Of a DNA stretch of 64,000 nucleotides, positions 19,919-28,460 are shown in pieces (the first letter of the stretch is position 1; every line of letters begins with the position of its first letter). The DNA lies in contig NZ_JAIOUO010000004.1 of assembly GCF_019931195.1 (NCBI RefSeq), forward strand, positions 434,001-498,000. The letters are read 5' to 3'. Position numbers and translations under genes: made by a program. The stretch is from Marinobacter sp. F4216. Lineage in GTDB: Bacteria > Pseudomonadota > Gammaproteobacteria > Pseudomonadales > Oleiphilaceae. The notes under the pieces are model-generated. The model searched no databases. It saw only the letters and a program-made list of their open reading frames with translations, and was not told the DNA's origin.

Positions 19919-20970
19919 TGGTCGGCCACACTGGCCGGCCCCGGGTCGGGATCGTTTCGGACATCGTGCTGCAGCGCCATCGCCTGCAGAACGCCAGCTC
20001 GAAGGTGGGGCTGGATGTCTGTTTCTCCGGCGACCCGGGGCGGTTGCTGGACTACCCGGGTTTTCCGGACGCCAGCCTCTGGCTGGTGACGTTGGAAGAC
20101 GACGCCGATCATCCCGGGTTGTTCGATCACCTGTTCAGCAACACGGACGCGCCGGTGCTGTTCGGCCTGGATCTGGCCCCCAAAACCGGGGGCACGGACT
20201 ATTTCCGCTGGGAACGCCGGTTGCTGGCGAAGCTTGAACAGGAGCTGGGGCCGCTGGAAGAGCTGGATTCGGAACACGCCATCCAGCAACTCGAAGAACA
20301 ACCACCCGCCGAGGTAGTCACGCCCACCCTGCCCCAGTGGATTCCGCCCGCCTTCAATAGCTCACCGGCCGAAGAGGTCTGGATTCTGGGGGCCTCCCTG
20401 GGCGGGCCGGCCGCTGTGAAGACCTTCCTCGACCAGCTGCCGCCGGGATTGCCCGTGGGGTTTATCTACGCCCAGCATATCGACGGTAACTTCACCAGTG
20501 TGCTCACCCGTGTGCTTGGCCGACACGCCCATTACAAACTGAAACGGGCAGAGGAAGGCTATCGGGTACACAATGGCGACGTGGTGCTGATGCCCGTCGA
20601 ACACGAATGGGCGTTCAATGAAGCCGGTGAACTGACCGAGCTGAACAGGAAATGGCCGGGGCCCTATGGCCCGTCCATCGATCAGGTTTTACTGAACGTC
20701 GCCGACCATTACGGGTCACGCTGCCACGCTATTCTGTTCTCCGGCATGGGCAACGATGGCGCTATTGCCGCGCCCATGCTGAAAGCCCATGGCAGCAAGA
20801 TCTGGGTGCAGGAAAGTGACAGCTGTGGCAACAGCTCCATGCCCGACTCTGTGGCCGCCACCGGTTGCACCACCCTGAGTGGCACCCCGGAAGCACTGGC
20901 CCGGGAACTGGTCAAAACGATAGAAGAATCCTGCCTGCTCAAGGGCAGACAGAAACGGGACTCCGCCTGA
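19918..20970 (+). CDS. chpB: CheB-type methylesterase ChpB
   Basis: The 350-residue product would remove methyl groups from PilJ. The C-terminal methylesterase domain has the catalytic serine in GASLGG (near residue 160), the histidine in YAQHID, and the aspartate in GMGNDGA. The N-terminal part (about 1-120) resembles a receiver fold (RVGIVSDIVLQRHRL), but I see no obvious acidic pocket plus phospho-acceptor, so it may not be phosphorylated. Its ATG shares a base with the chpA stop codon. Confidence 0.92.
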   Translation: MVGHTGRPRVGIVSDIVLQRHRLQNASSKVGLDVCFSGDPGRLLDYPGFPDASLWLVTLEDDADHPGLFDHLFSNTDAPVLFGLDLAPKTGGTDYFRWERRLLAKLEQELGPLEELDSEHAIQQLEEQPPAEVVTPTLPQWIPPAFNSSPAEEVWILGASLGGPAAVKTFLDQLPPGLPVGFIYAQHIDGNFTSVLTRVLGRHAHYKLKRAEEGYRVHNGDVVLMPVEHEWAFNEAGELTELNRKWPGPYGPSIDQVLLNVADHYGSRCHAILFSGMGNDGAIAAPMLKAHGSKIWVQESDSCGNSSMPDSVAATGCTTLSGTPEALARELVKTIEESCLLKGRQKRDSA

Positions 20971-20981
20971 GGAATTAAGCA

Positions 20982-21440
20982 ATGAAAGACAACAGTCAGA
21001 CCCTCGCCTGCGTTCTGATCCCCATGAACGAGCGGCAACTGTTGCTCCCCAACGTCAGCATTGCCGAGGTAGTGGATTTCGCCAGCACCGAAGCCGGTGC
21101 CAACACCCCGGACTGGCTCGCCGGCTACCTGGACTGGCGTGGCCTCAAGCTGCCGGTGATCTCCTACGATGCGGCCAACGGCGGCACCTTCCTGGTACCC
21201 GGCGACAACCGGGGCCGTATCGTGGTGCTCAACACCATCGGCGAGCAGCATGAACGTGCACCCTTCCTGGCGTTGCTGACCCAGGGTATTCCCAGTCAGA
21301 CACGCCTGGCGGAAGACCAGGTTATCCAGACCGACGGCGAGACCGGCCCGGCCGACCTGATGAAAGTCGAGGTCGACGGCGATACCGCCTGGATTCCCAA
21401 CCTGGAATACCTCGAGTCACTGGTGCTGGCAGCTCAGTAA
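20982..21440 (+). CDS. chpC: CheW-like adaptor ChpC
   Basis: This 152-residue protein is a single CheW-like domain, with LLPNVSIAEVVDF near residue 22 and WLAGYLDWRGLKLPVISYD at about 46-64, matching the adaptor fold. In Pseudomonas ChpC links additional receptors to ChpA. It starts 11 bases after chpB and is the last gene of the cluster here. No chpD (AraC-type) or chpE follows; the next gene is zur. Confidence 0.88.
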   Translation: MKDNSQTLACVLIPMNERQLLLPNVSIAEVVDFASTEAGANTPDWLAGYLDWRGLKLPVISYDAANGGTFLVPGDNRGRIVVLNTIGEQHERAPFLALLTQGIPSQTRLAEDQVIQTDGETGPADLMKVEVDGDTAWIPNLEYLESLVLAAQ

Positions 21441-21467
21441 TTCCCCCTTCGGCCATGGTGGCCATTC

Positions 21468-21498
21468 TGCAAAATGTTATAATGTTTCAAATTTTGCA
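21468..21498. promoter_or_regulatory. Zur-type operator over the zur promoter
   Basis: A 31-base imperfect palindrome with perfect outer arms TGCAAAAT and ATTTTGCA lies 11 bases before the zur start. It contains ATGTTATAAT, which fits the known gammaproteobacterial Zur-box half site, and its TATAAT (21478-21483) doubles as the -10 element. Binding there would block zur-znuCB transcription when zinc is plentiful. The site is identified by eye. Confidence 0.7.
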
Positions 21499-21509
21499 GG
21501 ACACCCACC

Positions 21510-22001
21510 ATGGTTACCCAATCCCTGCCCTACCACCCCCATGATCATGACGCCTGTGTCAGCCAGGCACTGGCCGATGCCCGCACCATCTGCCGGGAAC
21601 GCGGCACCCGCCTGACACCCACCCGGGAGCGGGTGCTGGAGCTTGTCTGGCAGTCCCATAAGCCACTAGGGGCCTACGATGTGCTGGCCCAGCTTTCCGA
21701 TGAAGGGCAGAGCGCGGCACCGCCGACGGTTTACCGTGCGCTGGATTTTCTCCTGCAGAACGGACTGGTTCATCGGATTGCCTCGCTCAACGCCTTTATT
21801 GGCTGCACGCACCCCGGCGAACACCACACCGGGATGTTCCTCATCTGCTGTAACTGCGGGAACGTTCTGGAAGTCTCGGATCCATCGGTGTCAGCGGCGA
21901 TTCACTCGGCCGCCAGGTCCGAATCCTTTGAACTCAATGACCTGACCCTGGAAATGTCCGGAGTCTGTCCCCGATGCCAGGCGAACGCTGATCATGACTG
22001 A
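21510..22001 (+). CDS. zur: Zinc uptake regulator Zur (Fur family)
   Basis: This is a 163-residue Fur-family repressor with an N-terminal winged helix (about 25-95, including the PPTVYRALDFLLQNGLVHR recognition region). The C-terminal half has HPGEHHTGMFLICCNCGNVLEV and a final CPRCQ that supplies the structural zinc cysteines. The HPHDHD stretch near the N-terminus is unusual but not a defining trait. Placement in front of znuC and znuB, and the operator before it, support zinc rather than iron specificity. It overlaps znuC by 8 bases. Confidence 0.92.
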   Translation: MVTQSLPYHPHDHDACVSQALADARTICRERGTRLTPTRERVLELVWQSHKPLGAYDVLAQLSDEGQSAAPPTVYRALDFLLQNGLVHRIASLNAFIGCTHPGEHHTGMFLICCNCGNVLEVSDPSVSAAIHSAARSESFELNDLTLEMSGVCPRCQANADHD

Positions 22002-22779
22002 CCCGCTTGTAACCCTCGATGGCCTGACCGTGGCCTTCGATGACCGTCCGGTGGTTGATCAGGTCAATCTGAGTGTTCACCGGGGCGACATCATTACCAT
22101 CATCGGCCCCAATGGCGCCGGGAAAACCACCCTGATCAAGTCGGTACTGGGCATTCAGAAGCCCAGTGCCGGGGAAGTCCGGCTGGTGCCTGGCATGGTG
22201 ATTGGCTACGTACCCCAGCACCTTGTTCTGGAGTCCACCCTGCCCCTGAGTGTCAAACGGTTTATGATGCTGACCGGCCACTCAGTGTCGGAGTGTCGGG
22301 CCGCACTGGACAAAACCGGCGTGGGTCACTTGCTCAACGCCTCCGTGCATCACCTGTCCGGCGGTGAACGGCAGAGGCTGCTGCTGGCCCGGGCACTGGT
22401 TCGGCGCCCGGACCTACTGGTGCTGGACGAACCCGCTCAGGGGGTGGATATCAACGGTCAGGCCTCCCTGTACCAGCTGATCCGCCAGCTACGGGATGAG
22501 CTGAATTGCGGGGTGATCATGATCTCCCACGACCTGCATCTGGTGATGGCGGCTACCGACCGTGTCATCTGCCTGAACCAGCACATCTGCTGCAGCGGCC
22601 ACCCGGCGGATATTTCCCAGGACCCGGCCTTTATCGAAACCTTCGGCCACGACGTCGCACGATCACTGGCGGTTTATCACCACGATCACAACCACGCCCA
22701 CAACCTGCACGGCGATGTGGTGGAAGGCGACGATGGCCATCTGGCCCACAAGGAGTGCTCCGGCCATGCCCATCCTTGA
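21994..22779 (+). CDS. znuC: Zinc ABC transporter ATPase ZnuC
   Basis: The 261-residue ATPase has Walker A GPNGAGKTT at about 40-48, the signature LSGGERQR at about 120-127, and Walker B LLVLDEPAQGVD. It powers zinc import with ZnuB and an external ZnuA. The C-terminal 40 residues are rich in histidine (HHDHNHAHN and later HLAHKECSGHAH), which is common in zinc ABC components and may bind zinc. The gene overlaps zur and znuB, so all three are one transcription unit. Confidence 0.93.
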   Translation: MTDPLVTLDGLTVAFDDRPVVDQVNLSVHRGDIITIIGPNGAGKTTLIKSVLGIQKPSAGEVRLVPGMVIGYVPQHLVLESTLPLSVKRFMMLTGHSVSECRAALDKTGVGHLLNASVHHLSGGERQRLLLARALVRRPDLLVLDEPAQGVDINGQASLYQLIRQLRDELNCGVIMISHDLHLVMAATDRVICLNQHICCSGHPADISQDPAFIETFGHDVARSLAVYHHDHNHAHNLHGDVVEGDDGHLAHKECSGHAHP

Positions 22780-23578
22780 TGCCATTCTGGACGATTTTTT
22801 CTGGCGTGCCCTGCTGGGCGGCCTGGGTATTGCGCTGGTCGCCGGGCCATTGGGCTGCTTTGTGGTGTGGAGACGGATGGCCTACTTCGGCGATACCCTG
22901 GCACACTCCGCCCTGCTCGGCATTTCGCTCAGTTTCCTGGTCAGCCTGCCGCTGCATGTTGGCGTCATCATCACCTGTGTGGTGCTGGCGACGGCGCTGG
23001 TGCTGCTGTCCCGCACCCGGGCGCTCGCCACGGACACGCTACTGGGTATCCTAGCCCACAGTGCCCTTGCCATAGGCCTGGTCACCCTAAGCTTCATGCC
23101 GGATGTGCGCGTTGATCTTACCGGGCTGCTGTTTGGCGATTTGCTTGCCATGAGCCGGGGCGACCTGGCGTGGATCTATGGTGGCGCTGTGGTGATCCTC
23201 ACCCTGCTTGCACTGCTCTGGCGCGGGCTCCTGATGAGCACCATCCACGAGGAACTGGCTCGAGTGGAAGGTCTGCCCGTCGAGCGCCTGCGCCTGGCAT
23301 TGATGCTGATGTTTTCCCTGGTCATTGCCGTTGCCATGAAGATCGTCGGTGTACTGCTGATCACCGCCATGCTGATTATCCCTGCAGCCACCGCTCGCCG
23401 GCTGGCCAGGAATCCGGAGCATATGGTGGGCCTGGCCATGGTCTTTGGTGCCATCGCAGTAACCGGTGGCCTGATCCTGTCCTGGTATCTCGACACACCC
23501 GCCGGTCCGTCCTCGGTAGTCACCGCCTTCCTGACCTTCCTGCTGGTGTATGGCAGCACGGCACAAACCCGGGCCTGA
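22766..23578 (+). CDS. znuB: Zinc ABC transporter permease ZnuB
   Basis: This 270-residue integral membrane protein of the ABC-3 family has about seven to eight helices. It includes the conserved GDTLAHSALLGI motif near residue 40 and KIVGVLLITAMLIIPAATAR near 190. The ATG at 22766 overlaps the end of znuC by 14 bases and starts with a soluble MPILDAILDDFFWRALLGG segment typical of ZnuB. The periplasmic binding protein gene znuA is not in this window and must lie elsewhere. Confidence 0.93.
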   Translation: MPILDAILDDFFWRALLGGLGIALVAGPLGCFVVWRRMAYFGDTLAHSALLGISLSFLVSLPLHVGVIITCVVLATALVLLSRTRALATDTLLGILAHSALAIGLVTLSFMPDVRVDLTGLLFGDLLAMSRGDLAWIYGGAVVILTLLALLWRGLLMSTIHEELARVEGLPVERLRLALMLMFSLVIAVAMKIVGVLLITAMLIIPAATARRLARNPEHMVGLAMVFGAIAVTGGLILSWYLDTPAGPSSVVTAFLTFLLVYGSTAQTRA

Positions 23579-23663
23579 ATCTGGCCCAGGATTCCCCACG
23601 CTGGACTACAGTTAGGAGGTACGGCAACACGTTGGCATTGCCCGCATACGTCAGGAATCTCCC

Positions 23664-24674
23664 ATGGAACGCACCAATGGCTCACCTCCGCCCCCCGGGA
23701 AGACCTCGCCCGGGCTCTGGGTGCCGCTGGCGATTCTTCTGACTGGCCTGGCAACCACCACGCTGACGGCCCATCTGGAGGCGGAGCGCGCCCGCAGCCA
23801 GGCCGAATCTCGATATCAGGCCCAGCACCAGATGCTGGTGAATCTGGTTCGTGCCCAGCAATGGGAAAAGACCAATAGCAACAATGGCGAAGCCGGCCAG
23901 AACAACGACTGGCTTCGGCCCGTGATTTATCAGGCACTGCCGGAGAATATGGGCGTGCGGGTGGATACCCTTGCCCGGCACACCAAGCAGCCACTGCTGC
24001 ATATCCGGGCCGGGACCCCCGTCGATGCCAGCCGAACACTGCGCAGCGAGATCCGTTCCGGCGATAACAACTGGATGCTTACCACTCTGCCCGCCGAACC
24101 CTTTCTCGAAGGCGATGCGACCCAGGCCGCCACCCGTATCTGGGCCAATGGCCTGCTGATCACCTTGGTCGGCGTCGTGTTGTCGTTGTGGCTGTGTCGC
24201 CGCCTCAAGCTGGCGACAAGCCTCGGTTACAAGCAGCGTGAGCAAACCCGTCATTCGGACCAGCAAATCAACAACCTGCAAACCGAAAAAAACATCCTCC
24301 GGCAGGCACTGAACGACAGCGAGCTGCGCAGCCGGGATCTGGTTGCCTTATCCGGAGGGATGATCTGTGAACTCGATGAGCAGGGAACCATTGGCTTCGC
24401 GTCCCCGCAAACCGCGGAACTGATCGGCGAGGCTCCGTCCGACCTGCTCGGGACGCCCTTTGAGCAACTGGTGGAAACAACGGGCCAGGAGAATTTCAGG
24501 CTCGCCCTGGCGTCGGCGCGCAGCGATCATGCGGTAGAGCGTGTGGATGTGTCATTGCGACACAAAGGCACGGAAACGTCCATCCCGGTGACGCTGCGGA
24601 TTCTGGCCCTGCAGGACCCGCTGCACGGCCTCGCCGGCTTCCGGATCAGCGCCTCGCCTAGCCAGGGACATTAA
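23664..24674 (+). CDS. Membrane-anchored PAS-domain protein of unknown role
   Basis: The 336-residue protein has two membrane segments (about residues 20-38 and 158-178) enclosing a periplasmic region of about 120 residues that could be a sensor. A coiled coil follows (about 185-225, QQINNLQTEKNILRQALNDSELRSRDL). A PAS domain at about 226-330 closes it (MICELDEQGTIGFASPQTAELIGEAPSDLLGTPF pattern read in pieces). No kinase, GGDEF, EAL or methyl-acceptor domain follows, so it lacks an obvious output. It may signal through a partner. I do not know its function. Confidence 0.6.
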   Translation: MERTNGSPPPPGKTSPGLWVPLAILLTGLATTTLTAHLEAERARSQAESRYQAQHQMLVNLVRAQQWEKTNSNNGEAGQNNDWLRPVIYQALPENMGVRVDTLARHTKQPLLHIRAGTPVDASRTLRSEIRSGDNNWMLTTLPAEPFLEGDATQAATRIWANGLLITLVGVVLSLWLCRRLKLATSLGYKQREQTRHSDQQINNLQTEKNILRQALNDSELRSRDLVALSGGMICELDEQGTIGFASPQTAELIGEAPSDLLGTPFEQLVETTGQENFRLALASARSDHAVERVDVSLRHKGTETSIPVTLRILALQDPLHGLAGFRISASPSQGH

Positions 24675-24919
24675 TCCAGGGTCTTGTGGGTGCCATCGCA
24701 CAGGGGCGGATTGCCGGTCTGCTTGCAGCCGCAGAACCATACCCACTCTTCTTTTTCTGCCGTGTATTTGACCGGCGTGAACCCGGTGCCTTTATGGGAC
24801 CCGTCGCAGAAAGGCTGTTTCTCGCTTCGCCCGCAGGCACACCACATGTAGTTCTTACCCGGCTCCACGAGCACAGAACAGGGGGTTTTGCGCGCTATGT
24901 GCGGCTTTTCGTCAGCCAT
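24671..24919 (-). CDS. Tandem CDGSH iron-sulfur domain protein
   Basis: This is an 82-residue protein with two CDGSH-type motifs: CACGRSEKQPFCDGSH at about 27-42 and CGCKQTGNPPLCDGTH at about 63-78. Each should bind a [2Fe-2S] cluster through three cysteines and one histidine. The bacterial two-motif form is small and soluble; cluster transfer or redox sensing is suspected for the family. It converges on the PAS protein with a 4-base overlap of ends and is divergent from gap. Confidence 0.9.
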   Translation of the reverse strand: MADEKPHIARKTPCSVLVEPGKNYMWCACGRSEKQPFCDGSHKGTGFTPVKYTAEKEEWVWFCGCKQTGNPPLCDGTHKTLD

Positions 24920-24977
24920 GATCAGATCCCTCCATGCATTGGTATCACCCTGGCTCAGTATAGATGGGCCACTCCCC

Positions 24978-25011
24978 TTGTCAGGTTTCTGTCACAGGCT
25001 TATGGTTTAAT
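24978..25011 (+). promoter_or_regulatory. Pho-box-like promoter of gap-arsJ
   Basis: Two 7-base direct repeats, TTGTCAG (24978-24984) and CTGTCAC (24989-24995), are separated by the 4 bases GTTT. This is the layout of a PhoB binding site (consensus CTGTCAT, 4 bases, CTGTCAT). A -10-like TTTAAT starts 10 bases later (25006-25011), where PhoB-activated promoters place it. Confidence 0.55.
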
Positions 25012-25064
25012 GCTCCCGCGCGCCGCGACAGGTGACTTCAGCAGACAATCTGGATAACGGAACC

Positions 25065-26069
25065 ATGAACCGAATCAAAGTAGGCATCAACGGATTTGGC
25101 CGCATCGGGCGGCTGACCATGAAAGCGGCCTGGGACTGGCCCGAGATCGACTTTGTCGCCATCAACGATCCGGGCGCCGATGCCGCCACCCTGGCACACC
25201 TGATGAATTTTGACAGTGTCCACGGGACCTGGGATCGGGAAGCCACCTCCGATGGCACCCACCTGCTGATCGACAACCGGAAAATCCGGGTGACCCACAA
25301 TCGGTCGATCGGCGAAACCGACTGGTCCGGTTGCGATGTGGTGATCGAAGCCAGTGGCGTCATGCGCAAGATGGACCTGCTCCAGGGCTATCTGGGTCAA
25401 GGGGTCAATCGTGTGGTGGTGACGGCCCCGGTGAAAGAAGCGGGCGCCAAAAACCTCGTGATGGGCATCAACGACAACCTGTTCGACCCCACCACCGACC
25501 GCATCGTCACGGCCGCGTCCTGCACCACCAACTGCCTGGCTCCGGTGGTCAAGGTGATTCACGAAAAGCTGGGTATCAAGCATGGCTCGATGACCACCAT
25601 TCACAGCCTCACCAACACCCAGACCATCATTGACGCTCCCCACAAGGATCTTCGCCGGGCCCGCTCCTGCGGCAGCTCGCTGATCCCGACCACCACCGGT
25701 TCGGCCACCGCCATCATCGAAATTTTCCCGGAGCTGAAAGGCCGGCTGGATGGCCATGCCGTCCGAGTACCGTTGACCAATGCCTCGCTCACGGACTGTG
25801 TGTTCGAGGTAGAAACGCCCACGGATGTAGCCACCGTGAACAGTCTGCTCCGTGACGCCGCCGAAGGTGAGCTGGAGGGCATCCTGGGCTACGAGGAGCG
25901 GCCACTGGTGTCGATCGACTACCGCACCGATCCCCGCTCGGCAATTATCGATGCCCTCTCCACCCTGGTGGTGAACGATACCCAGGTGAAACTGTACGCC
26001 TGGTACGACAACGAATGGGGCTACGCCAACCGGACCGCCGAACTGCTGCGCAAGGTGGGCCTGGCCTGA
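25065..26069 (+). CDS. gap: Glyceraldehyde-3-phosphate dehydrogenase, ArsJ-associated type
   Basis: The 334-residue enzyme has the NAD-binding [10 protein letters not shown] at 6-15, the catalytic cysteine in [11 protein letters not shown] near residue 150, and the closing WYDNEWGY. It lies one base before arsJ, which marks it as the arsenate-detoxification paralogue rather than the glycolytic one. In Pseudomonas this enzyme makes 1-arseno-3-phosphoglycerate from arsenate and glyceraldehyde-3-phosphate, and ArsJ exports it. I prefer the ATG at 25065 over an upstream GTG at 25032 because [16 protein letters not shown] is the family start. Confidence 0.93.
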   Translation: MNRIKVGINGFGRIGRLTMKAAWDWPEIDFVAINDPGADAATLAHLMNFDSVHGTWDREATSDGTHLLIDNRKIRVTHNRSIGETDWSGCDVVIEASGVMRKMDLLQGYLGQGVNRVVVTAPVKEAGAKNLVMGINDNLFDPTTDRIVTAASCTTNCLAPVVKVIHEKLGIKHGSMTTIHSLTNTQTIIDAPHKDLRRARSCGSSLIPTTTGSATAIIEIFPELKGRLDGHAVRVPLTNASLTDCVFEVETPTDVATVNSLLRDAAEGELEGILGYEERPLVSIDYRTDPRSAIIDALSTLVVNDTQVKLYAWYDNEWGYANRTAELLRKVGLA

Positions 26070-26070
26070 C

Positions 26071-27258
26071 GTGACACCCGCTACTCGCCAGTACCTGATC
26101 ATCACCGGTAATTACTGGGCCTTCACCCTGACCGATGGCGCCCTGCGAATGCTGGTGGTACTGCATTTCCACCAGCTCGGGTATTCTCCGCTGGAGCTGG
26201 CCCTGCTGTTCGTGTTCTACGAGTTCTTTGGCGTGCTGACCAATCTTGCCGGAGGGTATCTGGGCGCCCGAATTGGGCTCAACCGGACCATGAATCTGGG
26301 TTTGCTGCTGCAGATTGTGGCTCTGGGCATGCTGGCCGTGCCCGCCAGCTTGCTGACCATCCCCTGGGTGATGGCCGCTCAGGGTCTGTCCGGTATCGCC
26401 AAGGATCTGAACAAGATGTCGGCCAAGAGCGGTATCAAACTACTGGTCGATGATGCTCAACAGGGCAAGCTGTACAAATGGGTCGCGTTACTGACAGGCT
26501 CCAAGAACACGCTCAAAGGGGTGGGCTTTTTCCTCGGCGGCGCGCTGCTGATGACCATCGGGTTTGCTGGTGCGGTGGCCAGCATGGCAGCGGCGTTGCT
26601 ACTGATCTGGCTGAGCAGTCTGTTCCTGCTCGGCAAGGACCTGGGCCGAAGCAAGGCCAAGCCGAAATTCAAAGACCTGTTTTCCAAGAGCCCGGCCATC
26701 AATCTGCTATCAGCCGCCCGACTGTTCCTGTTTGGCGCGCGGGACGTATGGTTCGTCATAGCCCTGCCGGTCTACCTGAAAACCGTTCTGGGCTGGGATT
26801 TCTGGCAGGTGGGGACGTTCATGGCCTGCTGGATCATTGGCTATGGGTTTATTCAAACCATCGCCCCCCGGTTTACCGGTATGGGCTCACAGGCTGCCGT
26901 TCGTTGGGCGGCCATGCTCAGTGTGGTCCCCGCAGGCATTGCCCTCGCCCTGTGGCTGGGCATCAACTCAGAACTGGCGCTGGTTGGCGGGCTGCTGCTG
27001 TTTGGCGCGGTATTCGCCGTCAACTCCTCACTGCACAGCTATCTGATCGTGAGTTTTGCCCGTGCTGATGGGGTGTCACTGGATGTGGGTTTCTACTACA
27101 TGTCCAACGCTGCCGGACGGCTGCTGGGCACGGTGCTTTCAGGCTGGATTTACCAGGTTTACGGACTGGAAGCCTGTCTGTGGGTATCCACCGGCATGGT
27201 AGTGCTGGCCACCGTCTTTGCCGCCGGGCTGTCCGCTCGACAGCCCGAAACGGCCTGA
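26071..27258 (+). CDS. arsJ: 1-arseno-3-phosphoglycerate exporter ArsJ
   Basis: This is a 395-residue major facilitator protein with about 12 membrane helices. Its start, RQYLIITGNYWAFTLTDGALRMLVVLHFHQLGYSPLE (read in sections), and the AQGLSGIAKDLNKMSAKSGIKLLV region are characteristic of ArsJ. With the preceding gap gene it forms an arsenate resistance pathway that does not need arsenate reduction. The start is GTG at 26071, one base after the gap stop. No arsR, arsB or arsC is found in the window. Confidence 0.93.
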   Translation: MTPATRQYLIITGNYWAFTLTDGALRMLVVLHFHQLGYSPLELALLFVFYEFFGVLTNLAGGYLGARIGLNRTMNLGLLLQIVALGMLAVPASLLTIPWVMAAQGLSGIAKDLNKMSAKSGIKLLVDDAQQGKLYKWVALLTGSKNTLKGVGFFLGGALLMTIGFAGAVASMAAALLLIWLSSLFLLGKDLGRSKAKPKFKDLFSKSPAINLLSAARLFLFGARDVWFVIALPVYLKTVLGWDFWQVGTFMACWIIGYGFIQTIAPRFTGMGSQAAVRWAAMLSVVPAGIALALWLGINSELALVGGLLLFGAVFAVNSSLHSYLIVSFARADGVSLDVGFYYMSNAAGRLLGTVLSGWIYQVYGLEACLWVSTGMVVLATVFAAGLSARQPETA

Positions 27259-27262
27259 CGCC

Positions 27263-28345
27263 CTACAATGGGCGAATCACCTCGGCGAGCTTGCCGGATT
27301 CGGTCAGTTCCAGGAATTCATCCCCCAGCCTTTCGCTTTCGGCCACCGCCTTGCGCCAGGCCTTCTCCCGGCCAGCATCATCACCAGCGTACTTCTCGAA
27401 ATCCTTCCGATCAGGCAGTTTCCGATCCGGGAGTGATTCCAGGTACTCGCGAGAAGGCGCCACCAGCACGACATCCTGCAGGCGCGTGGCATCGCCACGG
27501 CGCCAGGGCAGGCTCTTGTCGAACCAGCCTGGCACCACTTTGTCGGTAAAGTGAGGGTAGAGAATCACGCCGGGTTGTTCGTAGGGCAAATCCAGGTGGT
27601 AATCCAGCAGGCCGCCATCCCGATAAACCCCTTCAGGGGCACCGGGCAGGTTCCTGACGCCGGACATCACCATGGGAATCGAGGCCGAGGCCAGCAGCGC
27701 CGGCAACAGGTTTTCCCGGGTCAGCGCCACCTGGTGGCTGGGGAAATCCACCAGTTTGGCCACGGGCAAAGGCAGGCGGGCGTCGTGGATGATACCCCGC
27801 TCCATGAACCGGCCCAGGTGTCGCCGGCTGACCATGTTCGCACTGATCACCTGCATCAGACCGAGAGCCAGACGCCCCCGGCTGTCGTGTTCCAGCATCC
27901 CGCGACTTCTGACCACCACCACATTCAGCCGATACCAGAGGTGATTGAGGATCTGGTCCTGGTGGCCATCCAGCAACTCATCCAGGAACTGCACACTCTT
28001 GCGGGTCACCTCGGCCGCGCTGACACCTTTGGCAAAGCGTTGGGATGTGTACAACTCCGCCAGCTTATCGAGCTGGGCCTTGGGATCGTCGGTCGAAGCC
28101 ACCGCAGCAAACCGCCAGCTGCCAATAGACGAACCAATCAGTGCACGCTCCTGGGGAACCCTAGGCAGCCAGTCACCAAAAACAGCCTTGTCCAGCCCAT
28201 TGATGCCCAGCGCCTTGGGGCCACCGGCGGCACCGGGAACAACATGAACATCGGCCGGTGTCAGCGGGGTGTCTTTCAGTCGCTGCAAGGCCCGGCGGCC
28301 GGCCCGGATGGTCAGCGACGGCATCCTGGTATGAATGGCGGTCAT
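27263..28345 (-). CDS. Patatin-like phospholipase family protein
   Basis: The 360-residue protein has a Gly-rich oxyanion loop (PGAAGGPKALG at about 37-47), the nucleophile motif GSSIGSW with Ser73, and a DGG motif with Asp243, together the Ser-Asp dyad of patatins. It would hydrolyse acyl esters of lipids. There is no signal peptide, so it is probably cytoplasmic or membrane associated. I chose the ATG at 28345 because an AGGGAGA ribosome site precedes it; a longer frame exists. It converges on arsJ with only 4 bases between the genes. Confidence 0.82.
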   Translation of the reverse strand: MTAIHTRMPSLTIRAGRRALQRLKDTPLTPADVHVVPGAAGGPKALGINGLDKAVFGDWLPRVPQERALIGSSIGSWRFAAVASTDDPKAQLDKLAELYTSQRFAKGVSAAEVTRKSVQFLDELLDGHQDQILNHLWYRLNVVVVRSRGMLEHDSRGRLALGLMQVISANMVSRRHLGRFMERGIIHDARLPLPVAKLVDFPSHQVALTRENLLPALLASASIPMVMSGVRNLPGAPEGVYRDGGLLDYHLDLPYEQPGVILYPHFTDKVVPGWFDKSLPWRRGDATRLQDVVLVAPSREYLESLPDRKLPDRKDFEKYAGDDAGREKAWRKAVAESERLGDEFLELTESGKLAEVIRPL

Positions 28346-28460
28346 AAAGCTCTCCCTAAGTGAATCCCGGAGTGTAACCAAGCGCGAAGGTGGCGGCCAA
28401 CTGAATACAACGCCCTACCTGTCCATTAACGAATCGAAACGGACCGGCTTAACGTAACCC

